From Litorilituus sediminis (GTDB lineage: Bacteria > Pseudomonadota > Gammaproteobacteria > Enterobacterales > Alteromonadaceae), in contig NZ_CP034759.1 in the NCBI RefSeq assembly GCF_004295665.1, positions 744,001 through 808,000 on the forward strand: a DNA stretch of 64,000 nucleotides. Direction: 5' to 3'. A program made the position numbers and the translations under genes. Below are positions 45,371 to 55,112 of the stretch, in pieces. Below the pieces are notes generated by a model that was not told the origin of the DNA, ran no database searches, and saw only the letters and a program-made list of their open reading frames with translations. The stretch's first letter is position 1. The number at the start of each line of letters is the position of its first letter.

Positions 45371-45739
45371 CGACAATATAGCAGTATATTTTTCATCTTG
45401 CTTATTATCGCGACAAACTTTGTATACATAGCGACAATATCACTACGTTTTCTTTATTTTTGCTCAAAAAACACCCTCAAAAATTTAATGGGGTTTTACT
45501 CGGGGATACTGGCAAGCCCCCGGTATACTTGACCTTTTCACTCAAGTATTAAAGAGACCTTATTTTATTCATGGATTTTTTGATAAAAAGGCAATTTATT
45601 TTTAATTTCACTGATCAAAGTGGCAAAATAAGGGTAAAAACTCTAGGCGAAGTGACAAATATCACAATAGCTTTTACTGTTATTTGCCTGTTGACATGAA
45701 AAATTAACTATTGCACTAAAAAGAATAATAGTGTATGTA

Positions 45740-46357
45740 CTAATCTGGTCGTGATAATTGATCTAATGTTTGTGTACAAGCTGAAAATTGGGAAAGAAAA
45801 AACTCATTCACTTCAGGCCAGTTTTCGCAATGTTGAGCAACCCGCTTCTTTAAGAGAGTACAAGCATCAATAAATTCCTTATTGCCACAGTTTAGTTCAG
45901 ATAAACTGTAATGATACGCAGCCAAATCATCAGCGGCTTTGACAATGGACTTAATATCTTTATCAACATTAGATTGAATGACGATGTTTGCCATATCATC
46001 ATGCAAATAGCTGGGTAAACCTTGATAGACCATAGAGTGCTCAACATCTCGCTCTATTTTCTTTATTTGCGCTGTAAACTCTGGGTTATGATACTTTAAC
46101 GGGCTAGGTAAATCGCCAACGCCACCTGACTCAGACGCTTCATGATATAAGGCAACAACAGCAACTTTTGAAGGGTCATAGCCCCTGTTAAACTTTAACT
46201 TACCTATTAAAGCAATTTGATGGCTAATAACTGCCACCTCAAAAGAATGTTGTGAACAGGTTTCAGCTTCTCGAAATGTCATCAGAGGCCAGCGAATTAT
46301 TTTGCGAAGACGCAAAATCCACGCAGTAAAGCTACCTTGTTTATGGTGAAACATCAT
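45740..46357 (-). CDS. yfbR: YfbR-like 5'-deoxynucleotidase (HD fold)
   Basis: About 205 residues. Start at ATG 46357 (or the next codon, 46354), both behind AAGGA; a further upstream ATG adds 7 residues. It resembles E. coli YfbR: IIRWPLM, then CSQHSFEVAVISHQIALIG (metal His), LYHEASESGGVGDLPSPLKY and VKAADDLAAYHY. The second metal motif is HE where E. coli has HD, so catalysis may be altered. YfbR removes phosphate from dNMPs. Confidence 0.85.
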   Translation of the reverse strand: MMFHHKQGSFTAWILRLRKIIRWPLMTFREAETCSQHSFEVAVISHQIALIGKLKFNRGYDPSKVAVVALYHEASESGGVGDLPSPLKYHNPEFTAQIKKIERDVEHSMVYQGLPSYLHDDMANIVIQSNVDKDIKSIVKAADDLAAYHYSLSELNCGNKEFIDACTLLKKRVAQHCENWPEVNEFFLSQFSACTQTLDQLSRPD

Positions 46358-46554
46358 TTTCCTTACATTAAGTAACAAGACAAATTAACTTTAGCAAATT
46401 ATCAAGATTTATAAGAAGTTAATAGATAAAACGCGCGTGAATAATGTCGTTAATTGCTAAATCTATAAACAATTTGATTTCACGCAAGCTTAGCCTAACT
46501 TGCACAACAATGACATATTGTATACATTGCTAGCATCTACAACTAAATAATAAA

Positions 46555-48543
46555 ATGATTATGACTAATAAAATTTCTACTTTGCTATCTGTGGTTGCTA
46601 TCTCTGTGTTAAGCGCCTGCTCTAATACAAATCAAAGCGCGAACCAGCCACTCTCTCAAAACCAACAGGTTGTAACTAACAATGCGCTGACTCAGTCAAC
46701 CGTTAGCTCTATTTTGCAAGCAGATCTAGAACAGCTTTGGAGCCAAGACTTTAATCATTATCAAGACAACTTATTAGGTGATGTGGCTAATGCGATAACA
46801 GTGAAAGCAAAACAAGGCAATTTAGCAGATAAAGATCTCGAAAAGCTAAGCTTTTACCTTAGAGTTTATTCTAGCTTTGGCCCAGATAAAGATTGGCCAG
46901 AAGCGACGGCTCAATCGCTAAACCAAGCGCTTATTGCGATGCAAAATATGCCTGGTTTCTATCAGTTAACAGCGGATACAGCAAAACTACATGAAAATTA
47001 TGCTGTTGCTTTATATCGCTTATTTTTTCTAGAACCGCTACAACCTATGGTAGCAGATCATATTCAACCACTAACTAAATTGATTAACTTATATGCCAAT
47101 ACCGATTTAGGTCATGATAAGCTTAACCAATACGCGCTTTGGGAAGTCATTAGAGCTGGCGCTATCTTGCCATATGAAGCAAGAAGAAAAAATAAAGACC
47201 CACATATGAATGCGATATTAGCGCAGGGTGAATTACAACAAGCACTGATTGACTTTATCGGCTCAAAAAATGCTGTAATAGCTAACAGCGACTGGCCTAC
47301 ACAACATGCGGTATGGGCACTAGCGCAATATTACAATGTATATACAAAGCAATACTGGAATGAGTATTACAAACGCTCTGAAGAAGACAGAGCAAAATTA
47401 GATAAAGATGAAATGTCTCTGCCGCAAGAAGCATTAATGACAGAGCTAGATGAAAACGTATGGTCTGCGTTAGAAGCATTTGCTAAAACACATAATAAAG
47501 ATACACAAGAGCTTAAAACTCTATTTAGCATTCCTTATGTTGTCAGTACCTTTAGAGGAAAATCTGAGTGTAAATCTGGCAGTTTAGAAGGACGCTGTAT
47601 CGCACCAACAATTGAAGAAGCATTACCAATTAAGCATGTTTGTTCAGATAGCTTATTCATTTTAACGCAAAAGATGACTGAAGCTCAGCTGAATAATTCA
47701 TGTCAGGAATTAATCGCTCAAGAAAGTGATTTTCATGCTAAGTTAGCCACAAACAACCAACCCGTTGCCAATGACTTTAACGACCAACTTCGCGTTGTAA
47801 TATTCCATAATGCGGCAGAATACAATAAATATGGTCAATTAGTATTTGATATTCATACTGATAATGGCGGTATGTATATTGAAGGTACAACACAAGACCC
47901 TGACAATACTGCTACTTTCTATTCATACGAGCACTTTTGGGTTCGACCAGAATTTAAAGTATGGAATCTACACCATGAATACGTGCATTACTTAGATGGC
48001 CGCTTTGTCAAATACGATACCTTTAATCACTTCCCAAGCAATATGGTTTGGTGGTCAGAAGGCTTAGCGGAATACATTTCCAAAGCCGATGACAACCCTA
48101 AAGCGTTTAAAGAGCTGGTCGATAAAAAGCCAGAAGAATGGTTGTCATTAACGGATGTATTTAATACCGAATATAAAGATGGCACAACGCAAGTGTACAA
48201 GTGGGGCTACTTAGCGGTTCGCTTTATGTTTGAAGAGCATCATGATGAGTACCTTAAGCTTGCCCATTACTTAAAAACTGATTTCTTTGGCGGCTATAAA
48301 AAGTTACTGGATGAGTCTGGCGAAAAATTTCAAGAAAGCTTTTATAACTGGCTAGTAAAACATCAAGATTTAGGCAAACAAACTGAAGAAGCTAAAGATC
48401 CGAAAAAGCCTCGTCAATTCTATCGCTACACTTATAAAGATTACTTACAACCAGAGCACTTAGTAGAAACACATCGACATATGCACTGGCAATACTGGCA
48501 TGAGAATGCGCTTAAAGCAAAAGGTAACGCTGCCGATAAATAA
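46555..48543 (+). CDS. M9-type collagenase, putative lipoprotein
   Basis: 662 residues. Lipobox LSAC near residue 22 follows a hydrophobic signal. An N-terminal helical activator-type domain (about 60-330) precedes the peptidase domain with the zinc motif HHEYVHYLDGRF (about residue 473) and the third ligand Glu in WWSEGLAEYIS, both typical of gluzincin M9 collagenases from Vibrio. It would degrade collagen-like protein outside the cell or at the surface. Two possible ATGs, 46555 and 46561. Confidence 0.9.
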   Translation: MIMTNKISTLLSVVAISVLSACSNTNQSANQPLSQNQQVVTNNALTQSTVSSILQADLEQLWSQDFNHYQDNLLGDVANAITVKAKQGNLADKDLEKLSFYLRVYSSFGPDKDWPEATAQSLNQALIAMQNMPGFYQLTADTAKLHENYAVALYRLFFLEPLQPMVADHIQPLTKLINLYANTDLGHDKLNQYALWEVIRAGAILPYEARRKNKDPHMNAILAQGELQQALIDFIGSKNAVIANSDWPTQHAVWALAQYYNVYTKQYWNEYYKRSEEDRAKLDKDEMSLPQEALMTELDENVWSALEAFAKTHNKDTQELKTLFSIPYVVSTFRGKSECKSGSLEGRCIAPTIEEALPIKHVCSDSLFILTQKMTEAQLNNSCQELIAQESDFHAKLATNNQPVANDFNDQLRVVIFHNAAEYNKYGQLVFDIHTDNGGMYIEGTTQDPDNTATFYSYEHFWVRPEFKVWNLHHEYVHYLDGRFVKYDTFNHFPSNMVWWSEGLAEYISKADDNPKAFKELVDKKPEEWLSLTDVFNTEYKDGTTQVYKWGYLAVRFMFEEHHDEYLKLAHYLKTDFFGGYKKLLDESGEKFQESFYNWLVKHQDLGKQTEEAKDPKKPRQFYRYTYKDYLQPEHLVETHRHMHWQYWHENALKAKGNAADK

Positions 48544-48596
48544 TTGCTCAGCTTAATAAAAAAGGCTTTATAGTGTAAAGCTTTCAAATTACTGAT

Positions 48597-48629
48597 AAAC
48601 CCTATCATTTTTGATGGGGTTTGTTTTTT
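48597..48629 (+). terminator. Terminator behind the collagenase gene
   Basis: AAACCCTATC-ATTTTT-GATGGGGTTT followed by GTTTTTT. Confidence 0.82.
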
Positions 48630-48657
48630 ATAGCGATTGAATTAACTATTTGCTCAT

Positions 48658-48825
48658 TCAGCAATAGTTAAAAGGCTTATAAACAAGACATAGCTCATCT
48701 AAAATAGTGTTATCAGCGATAGGTTTAGCTGTTAAGTTACCCCCTGTAAAAAATTTAAAAGTGGCAATCATCCCTCCCCAAATACAGAAAACTAAAATTA
48801 TTGCACCTAAGAAGTCATCACTCAT
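48658..48825 (-). CDS. Small membrane protein of unknown function
   Basis: 55 residues: MSDDFLGAIILVFCIWGGMI with one transmembrane helix, then a polar tail ending in PFNYC. AGGGA lies about 10 bases before the ATG. It is 70 bp behind the next gene upstream and may be the last member of the candidate immunity array transcript. Too short for a family call. Confidence 0.55.
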   Translation of the reverse strand: MSDDFLGAIILVFCIWGGMIATFKFFTGGNLTAKPIADNTILDELCLVYKPFNYC

Positions 48826-48894
48826 AATAGAGATCCCTTTTAAAACCTAGTTTTTTGATGTTTAGGGTGGCTTGTCATAATGCGTTTTAGATAT

Positions 48895-49935
48895 TTACCA
48901 GACATGTTCGCGATTAACTTGCTTATCTTCTGGGTCAATGTACTTCTTCATCTCTTCAGGGAATGGGCCGGTTTCTAGCGCGTTTTTATCAATGGTGTAG
49001 TAATGTTCAATACTTTCATGTAATTGTGGGTTTATTGGAATCGTGATATCCATAAACTCAATATAGGAAGCCCAACACTCTTGACTCATACCACCAAAAC
49101 GACAAATAAACTCAGGTGTTTTTAAATAAAAGCGTTTTGGCGTTTTCATACAACGAAATTTGGCCGTACCGCGCGAACCACCACCACGGGCAGATTTAAT
49201 TTCACCACCGTCATAGCACTCTAAATCTTCTGGAGGAATATAAAACGAGCGTCGCCACCAATTATGTGGCGTTTTCACTAAGCCTAAATGGCGGTCAAAA
49301 ACAAATTGGTCATAGGGCTTTAACCATTTACGTATAAAAAACATTGAGAAAAAGATTGGTAGTAATATACCTGTCCATGCATGGCCATCAAAAAAACTGC
49401 TTAAGCCGAATAAACAGGTCGGTACCTGTATTATAAAGGTAAATGTTGTAAAGCCATTCAAACGCCCCATAGTGGCTATTTTACCGTCACATAAGTTTCT
49501 AAAGCCTGCTTTTTTATCATACAAAACTTTATCAATTTTTTGCCAGCGCTTACTGTTAAGCTCGGGTGAGTCTTTAAACTTACAACCATTTAACGCTTCC
49601 GCTTTCGCTAGACGCTCTTGATAACTTTGGTTATGTAGATAGTCTTTGCTTAGAGGTTCGTAGTAAATGCCCGCATTTATATATTTTCTATCATTATCAA
49701 TACGTAAATGATTTGCAGCCGCTTGCTCAGGATTTTCTTCACGCCATTTTTTTACTCGAGCTTCACGTTGAGTACGGCGTTGCTCATAACTGCGTGTATC
49801 AACAAGCTCTCCATTTTCATCAAGACTATAGCCCTGCTCTAGCATTTCAGCTTGCCACTCTGCTTCTACCTCTGCTTTCACCCGTTGCTCTATTTCTTCT
49901 AATGTTTCTTCATCTTCTTTATTTTTAAACCACAC
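48895..49935 (-). CDS. Divergent relative of the ten-copy membrane protein family
   Basis: 346 residues. A long charged N-terminal helix (EEIEQRVKAEVEAEWQAEM), then two hydrophobic segments near residues 165-200 (FTFIIQVPTCLFGL, GILLPIFFSMFFI), then YDQFVFDRHLGLVKTP and a C-terminal domain with CWASYIEFMDITIPI. The order helix pair, FxFDRxxGxV, then a HWELIKNFMD-like helix is the same as in the paralogues upstream, so a distant common origin is likely. Function unknown. Confidence 0.72.
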   Translation of the reverse strand: MWFKNKEDEETLEEIEQRVKAEVEAEWQAEMLEQGYSLDENGELVDTRSYEQRRTQREARVKKWREENPEQAAANHLRIDNDRKYINAGIYYEPLSKDYLHNQSYQERLAKAEALNGCKFKDSPELNSKRWQKIDKVLYDKKAGFRNLCDGKIATMGRLNGFTTFTFIIQVPTCLFGLSSFFDGHAWTGILLPIFFSMFFIRKWLKPYDQFVFDRHLGLVKTPHNWWRRSFYIPPEDLECYDGGEIKSARGGGSRGTAKFRCMKTPKRFYLKTPEFICRFGGMSQECWASYIEFMDITIPINPQLHESIEHYYTIDKNALETGPFPEEMKKYIDPEDKQVNREHVW

Positions 49936-50011
49936 TGTATATTTTTCCTTTTTCTATTACACCTATGCATCCGCACATTCCCTATTTTACCCTCTAGTTA
50001 GTAAGCTATGA

Positions 50012-50332
50012 TTAAAACCCATAATGGTGGTACTGATATAATGAACGATTATCAAGGACAACACTTCGACTACTGATAGCTGGGGTATATTGATGATAAA
50101 CTTCCCTTGTATCACTTTGCCAAAAGTAACTGGTCTCTTGGCCTTGCCTTTTAGACGTTAACGGTAAACTTAAATCACTGTCGAAGCTCGGTAACACTAG
50201 CGCACCTTCACCTTCTGGGTATACACTGCCCTTTGGCAAGATGACGTTTACGTTGCTCAGGAGGGGCAATATTTTCACAGTAATAGGGGTTCGCTTTGCC
50301 GTTGTAGGCGGTATCAGCGTATTCCGTTACTT
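50012..50332 (-). pseudogene. Fragment of an 11th paralogue fused to an unknown 3' end
   Basis: From 50332 down to about 50229 the sequence is the N-terminus of the paralogue family (VTEYADTAYNGKANPYYCEN). The other part of the start lies beyond the IS3 element at 51566-51608. At GGGCAGTGTA the match stops and a different sequence follows whose open frame (YPEGEGALVLPSFDSDLSLP, ending YQYHHYGF) is out of phase with the family part. It looks like the tail of another, unrecognised gene joined by recombination. Confidence 0.7.
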
Positions 50333-50398
50333 TGATCTGATTTAATAGCACCGCACACTTTTATGAAGGATAATTAATCCAACAATAAAGGTGTGAAA

Positions 50399-50689
50399 AT
50401 GACGCAAAGAAGAAAACCAAGAAAATATACAGATGAGTTCAGAGAAGAAGCTGTAAAGCTCGTTACAGAACAAGGTTATAGCGTAACCGAAGCTGCTAAC
50501 TCGTTAGGCATTACAACGAAGCTGCTTTATAACTGGAAAGATAAATTTGCTAAGCAAGCTTCAGGCGAAACATTAAGTAAAGATGAAAGAGCTGAGCTGG
50601 TTAAGCTTAGAAAAGAAAACAAACGCTTGCTAATGGAGCGTGAAATCCTAAAAAAAGCCAGCGCCTTCTTTGCGAAAGAAATGAAGTAA
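50399..50689 (+). CDS. IS3-family OrfA
   Basis: About 96 residues from ATG 50399 (a second ATG at 50393). Helix-turn-helix DNA-binding protein: KYTDEFREEAVKLVTEQGYS, AANSLGITTKLLYNWKDKF, then a leucine-zipper-like tail VKLRKENKRLLMEREILKKA. Near its end A7G (50650-50657) is a -1 frameshift site leading into OrfB. Confidence 0.92.
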   Translation: MTQRRKPRKYTDEFREEAVKLVTEQGYSVTEAANSLGITTKLLYNWKDKFAKQASGETLSKDERAELVKLRKENKRLLMEREILKKASAFFAKEMK

Positions 50690-51552
50690 AGTTCGAATAT
50701 ATTAAAGAGCAGCAATGGCGCTTTCCAATCAGTGCGCTATGTAATGTTTTAAAAGTGAGTCGCTCAGCCTATTACGCTTGGCTTAAGCGGCCAGCTAAAA
50801 TCATCACACCAGATGAGCTAAGACTATATCGTCGTATAAAGCGACTATTTGATGATAGCCGAAGCAGTGCTGGTGCCAGAACCTTGATGAAGCTGCTACG
50901 CAAAGAAGGTTTTAATATTGGAATTTTCCGAGTAAAAAGTTTGATGAAGTTACTCAGCTTACAAGTAAAACAACGAGTAGCTTACAAAGTGACGACCATG
51001 CGAAAGCATAGTCATGCTATTGCAGATAATTTGCTTAAGCGTAAGTTTAATCCAGCTAGCGCTAACCAAACGTGGGCTGGTGATATTACTTACTTGAGAA
51101 CTCACCAAGGCTGGATGTATCTAGCTGTAGTAATGGATTTACATTCTCGCCGTATTATTGGTTGGGCTTTAAGTAAGCGTATGACCGTTGATTTAACAAT
51201 GAGAGCTATGCAGATGGCAATTAACCTACGCCAACCCAAAGCAGGCTTAATATTCCATAGCGATAGAGGTTCACAATATACCAGCAAGCGCTATCGAGCT
51301 CAGCTATGGGCTAATCGAATTACACCATCCATGAGTGGTTGTGGGGCTTGCTTAGATAATGCTGTAGTTGAAAGGTTCTTCGGAAGCTTGAAAAATGAAT
51401 GGCTATTAAATGTTTATCACTTAACAAGAGAAAGCATGAAAATCGATGTTGAAAAATACATCAAATACTATAACTCAGTTCGATTACATACGACCTTAAA
51501 CGATATGTCGCCAATCGAGTTTGAAAGTGTAAGGAGAAAGTGTGCGGCCTAG
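50656..51552 (+). CDS. IS3-family OrfB transposase, expressed by -1 frameshift
   Basis: DDE integrase. The -1 frame is open from the A7G slip site at 50650-50657 and continues into MSRSAYYAWLKRP (ATG or GTG starts near 50755). HTH_21 part, then the rve core: WAGDITYLR (Asp), FHSDRGSQY (Asp) and NAVVERFFGSLKNE (Glu). Ends FESVRRKCAA. It seems intact and able to act. Confidence 0.92.
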   Translation, partial: SQRLLCERNEVKFEYIKEQQWRFPISALCNVLKVSRSAYYAWLKRPAKIITPDELRLYRRIKRLFDDSRSSAGARTLMKLLRKEGFNIGIFRVKSLMKLLSLQVKQRVAYKVTTMRKHSHAIADNLLKRKFNPASANQTWAGDITYLRTHQGWMYLAVVMDLHSRRIIGWALSKRMTVDLTMRAMQMAINLRQPKAGLIFHSDRGSQYTSKRYRAQLWANRITPSMSGCGACLDNAVVERFFGSLKNEWLLNVYHLTRESMKIDVEKYIKYYNSVRLHTTLNDMSPIEFESVRRKCAA

Positions 51553-51653
51553 CTTGACCAGATCACTTTTTTATAGTTATTGTTATTCATATCAATAAAA
51601 ATCATCATCCGTTATAAAAACCAGTGAGGCGTTTTTACCTTAAAACATGTACC

Positions 51654-52763
51654 TTAAAACATGAATGGTTCAACAAAATAACGGCCAAACACGCCGGTTT
51701 TATATTCAATGAAGGTATCAGAAATAACCTCAGCTTCTCGCCAAGGAAAATAGACAATATCTGGTACTTTATAACCATGCTGTAAGGCCTCGTGTAAGGT
51801 ATCTGCTTGCTTAACGGGAAAGCTATACAGCGCATTATTTGATGCCTTAGCGACTTTCTTCATAAACTTTTTATCCACTCGTCGCCAAAAATTAGCTGGC
51901 CGGCCATGTTTTCTATCATAGGCAGCCGTGGTCGGGTCATACAAGCGATAAGGTTCAAACTGCGGAATATCGGCTAACGGGGTGGTAGTGTCCATAAAGT
52001 TCTTAATAAGCTCCCAATGTGCTAACGCCCCTTCAACCGATGAGTAAGTAGCAATTTGGTACATTAAATCTTCTTTATAATGCAATAAGGTAAAACCATA
52101 ATAAGCCTTACCGGTTTTTGGGTTATGCACGGTACGATGGTGCGCATTAAACTGCTCAAAGGGTAAATAGTGGTAACCAGTGCGCTCATCATTAGCAATT
52201 TCTATCATGCCGGTTTGACGATTAAATATTACGTACTGCCCTGTTGGTATTAAGTTAAACTTATCGAGCAAACGATATAAATATTTTGAAATTAATAACC
52301 CTGCTAAGCCAAACCATAATATATCAATATCAGCCAAAAAACTTTCAACGCCGCCCAAGACAAGGCCTATCAACATGAAGGTAGGAATACCGATATAAGC
52401 GACAACATGAAAAAGCTTCCACATAGCTAGCATCGCCTCCTTAAAATTTTGCGACTGTGACAATAGTGCTAAACGCAATTGCTCTGGTTTAATGTTCAGT
52501 TTACTGTCGATATCAAAAATAGTGCCGGTTACGTCTTCATTAAAACCTGACTCTTGATGGCTATTCCAACAGATGCCGGTTATTTTTACTCGTGGAAACA
52601 CCCCTAACTTGCACTGCGCTTTGGCAAGATGACGTTTACGTTGTTCAGGAGGGGCAATATTTTCACGGTAATAGGGGTTCGCTTTGCCGTTGTAGGCAGT
52701 ATCAGCGTACTCGGTTACTTTTTTATAGTTATTGTTGTTATTCATATCAATAAAAATTATCAT
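51654..52763 (-). CDS. Tandem membrane paralogue, copy 1 (candidate immunity protein)
   Basis: 369 residues. Family layout: N-terminal domain of about 110 residues starting ADTAYNGKANPYYREN and RKRHLAK, two helices near 115-135 and 145-165 (IPTFMLIGLVLGG, ILWFGLAGLLISKYLYRLL), then a C-terminal domain with YVIFNRQTGMIEIANDERTG, HWELIKNFMD, YDPTTAAYDRKHGRP and VPDIVYFPWREAE. This copy has the LADIDILW middle, the KASNNALYSF segment and the GRYFVEPFMF end. ATG 52745 is an alternative start that matches copies 8 and 10. Function inferred only from context. Confidence 0.85.
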   Translation of the reverse strand: MIIFIDMNNNNNYKKVTEYADTAYNGKANPYYRENIAPPEQRKRHLAKAQCKLGVFPRVKITGICWNSHQESGFNEDVTGTIFDIDSKLNIKPEQLRLALLSQSQNFKEAMLAMWKLFHVVAYIGIPTFMLIGLVLGGVESFLADIDILWFGLAGLLISKYLYRLLDKFNLIPTGQYVIFNRQTGMIEIANDERTGYHYLPFEQFNAHHRTVHNPKTGKAYYGFTLLHYKEDLMYQIATYSSVEGALAHWELIKNFMDTTTPLADIPQFEPYRLYDPTTAAYDRKHGRPANFWRRVDKKFMKKVAKASNNALYSFPVKQADTLHEALQHGYKVPDIVYFPWREAEVISDTFIEYKTGVFGRYFVEPFMF

Positions 52764-52808
52764 CCGTTATAAAAACCAGTGAGGCTTTCTTGCCTTAAAA
52801 CATGTGCC

Positions 52809-53912
52809 TTAAAACATTAGAGGGTCAACAACAAAGCGTAAAAAAGCGTTCGGTTTATATTCAATGAAGGTATCAGAAATAACCTCGGCTTCTCGCCAAG
52901 GAAAATAGACAATATCTGGTACTTTATAACCATGCTGCAAGGCCTCGTGTAATGTATCTGCCTTTTTAACTGGGAAGTTATGCACTACCCCAAATGCGAT
53001 TTTAGAGACTTTTTTCATAAACTTTTTATCCACTCGTCGCCAAAAATTAGCTGGGCGGCCATGCTTTCTATCATAAGCAGCAGTTGTCGGGTCATACAAA
53101 CGATAAGGTTCAAATTGCGGAATATCGGCTAACGGGGTGGTAGTGTCCATAAAGTTCTTAATAAGCTCCCAATGTGCTAATACCCCTTCAACCGATAGGT
53201 AATCCGTATTTTGGTACATTAAATCTTCTTTATAATGCAATAAGGTAAAACCATAATAAGCCTTACCAGTTTTTGGGTTATGCACGGTACGATGGTGCGC
53301 ATTAAACTGTTCAAAGGGTAAATAGTGGTAACCGGTGCGCTCATCATTAGCAATTTCTATCATGCCAGTTTGGCGGTTAAATATTACGTACTGCCCTGTT
53401 GGTATTAAGTTAAACTTATCGAGCAAACGGTATAAATATTTTGAAATTAATAACCCCGCTAAGCCAAACCATAATATATCAATATGCTCCATAAAGGTTT
53501 GTACACCACCTAAAACAAGGCCTATCAGCATGAAGACCGGAATACCGAAAAAAGCGCCGGCATGGGAAAACTTCCAGATAGATAGCATCACCTCCTTAGC
53601 ATTTTGCGACTGAGACGACAAAGCTAAACGTAATTGCTCTGGTTTAATGTTCAGTTTACTGTCGATATCAAAAATAGTACCTGTTACGTCTTCATTAAAA
53701 CCTACTTCCTGGTTATTATCCCAACAGATGCCGGTTATTTTTACCCGTGGAAATACCCCCAACTTACACTGCCCTTTGGCAAGGTGACGTTTACGTTGTG
53801 CTCGCTGAGCAATATTTTCACGGTAATAGGGGTTCGCTTTGCCATTGTAGGCAGTATCAGCGTATTTCGTTATTTTTTTATAGTTATTGTTATTCATATC
53901 AAAAAAAATCAT
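52809..53912 (-). CDS. Tandem membrane paralogue, copy 2 (candidate immunity protein)
   Basis: 367 residues with the family layout. It differs from copy 1 in the middle (GVQTFMEHIDILW), has SKIAFGVVHNF instead of KASNNALYSF, and ends PNAFLRFVVDPLMF, an end shared only with copy 6. Alternative start ATG 53897. About 45 bp of conserved spacer separate it from copy 1. Confidence 0.85.
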   Translation of the reverse strand: MIFFDMNNNNYKKITKYADTAYNGKANPYYRENIAQRAQRKRHLAKGQCKLGVFPRVKITGICWDNNQEVGFNEDVTGTIFDIDSKLNIKPEQLRLALSSQSQNAKEVMLSIWKFSHAGAFFGIPVFMLIGLVLGGVQTFMEHIDILWFGLAGLLISKYLYRLLDKFNLIPTGQYVIFNRQTGMIEIANDERTGYHYLPFEQFNAHHRTVHNPKTGKAYYGFTLLHYKEDLMYQNTDYLSVEGVLAHWELIKNFMDTTTPLADIPQFEPYRLYDPTTAAYDRKHGRPANFWRRVDKKFMKKVSKIAFGVVHNFPVKKADTLHEALQHGYKVPDIVYFPWREAEVISDTFIEYKPNAFLRFVVDPLMF

Positions 53913-53960
53913 CTTCCGTTATAAAAACCAGTGAGGCTTTCTTGCCTTAAAACATGTACC

Positions 53961-55067
53961 TTAAAACATGAATGGTTCAACAAAATAACGGCCAAACACG
54001 CCGGTTTTATATTCAATGAACTTGTCTGAAATAACCTCAGCTTCTCGCCAAGGAAAATAGACAATATCTGGCACTTTATAACCATGTTGTAAGGCCTCGT
54101 GTAAGGTATCTGCCTTTTTAACAGGGAAGTTATACACCACGTCATATGCGATTTTAGATACTTTTTTCATAAACTTTTTATCCACTCGTCGCCAAAAATT
54201 AGCTGGGCGGCCATGCTTTCTATCATAAGCAGCCGTGGTCGGGTCATACAAACGATAAGGTTCAAATTGCGGAATATCGGCTAACGGGGTGGTAGTGTCC
54301 ATAAAGTTCTTAATAAGCTCCCAATGTGTTAACGCACTCTCAACCGATGAGTAAGTAGCAATTTGGTACATTAAATCTTCTTTATAGTGCAATAAGGTAA
54401 AACCATAATAAGGTGCCCCTGTTTTTGGGTTATGCACGGTACGATGGTGCGCATTAAACTGTTCAAAGGGTAAATGGTGGTAACCGGTGCGCTCATCATT
54501 GGCAATTTCTATCATGCCGGTTTGACGATTAAATATTACGTACTGCCCTGTTGGTATTAAGTTAAACTTATCGAGCAAACGGTATAAATATTTTGAAATT
54601 AATAACCCCGCTAAGCCAAACCATAATATATCAATATCAGCCAAAAAACTTTCAACGCCGCCCAAGACAAGGCCTATCAGCATGAATACCACAATAATGA
54701 TATAAGCGCTAGCATGAAAAAGCTTCCACATAGCTAGCATCGCCTCCTTAAAATTTTGCGACTGTGACAATAGTGCTAAACGCAATTGCTCTGGTTTAAT
54801 GTTCAGTTTACTGTCGATATCAAAAATAGTGCCTGTTATGTCTTCATTAAAACCTGACTCTTGATGGCTATCCCAACAAATACCAGTTATTTTTACCCGT
54901 GGAAATACCCCCAACTTACACTGCCCTTTGGCAAGGTGACGTTTACGTTGCTTAGGAGGAGCAATATTTTCACGGTAATAGGGGTTCGCTTTGCCGTTGT
55001 AGGCGGTATCAGCGTATTCCGTTACTTTTTTATAGTTATTGTTATTCATATCAATAAAAATCATCAT
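53961..55067 (-). CDS. Tandem membrane paralogue, copy 3 (candidate immunity protein)
   Basis: 368 residues. LADIDILW middle, SKIAYDVVYNF segment, GRYFVEPFMF end. The helix region HASAYIIIVVFMLIGL is shared with copy 10, with which it is otherwise nearly the same. Alternative start ATG 55049. Confidence 0.85.
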   Translation of the reverse strand: MMIFIDMNNNNYKKVTEYADTAYNGKANPYYRENIAPPKQRKRHLAKGQCKLGVFPRVKITGICWDSHQESGFNEDITGTIFDIDSKLNIKPEQLRLALLSQSQNFKEAMLAMWKLFHASAYIIIVVFMLIGLVLGGVESFLADIDILWFGLAGLLISKYLYRLLDKFNLIPTGQYVIFNRQTGMIEIANDERTGYHHLPFEQFNAHHRTVHNPKTGAPYYGFTLLHYKEDLMYQIATYSSVESALTHWELIKNFMDTTTPLADIPQFEPYRLYDPTTAAYDRKHGRPANFWRRVDKKFMKKVSKIAYDVVYNFPVKKADTLHEALQHGYKVPDIVYFPWREAEVISDKFIEYKTGVFGRYFVEPFMF

Positions 55068-55112
55068 CCGTTATAAAAACCAGTGAGGCTTTCTTGCCTT
55101 AAAACATGTACC

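Larger units (their letters stand above)
50333..51565 (+). mobile_element. IS3-family element inserted in the 11th paralogue
   Basis: The ends TGATCTGATT and CCAGATCA are inverted (TGATCTGGTC on the other strand), with the 3-bp target repeat CTT at 50330-50332 and 51566-51568. Removing it restores CCGTTACTTTTTTATAG, exactly the sequence of the intact paralogues. 1,233 bp, two frames. Confidence 0.92.

Noticed and set aside
50012-50278. 88-residue minus-strand protein as a complete gene
   Set aside because: Its first 16 residues are the paralogue sequence read out of frame; only the rest may be a gene tail, so it is listed as a pseudogene fragment.
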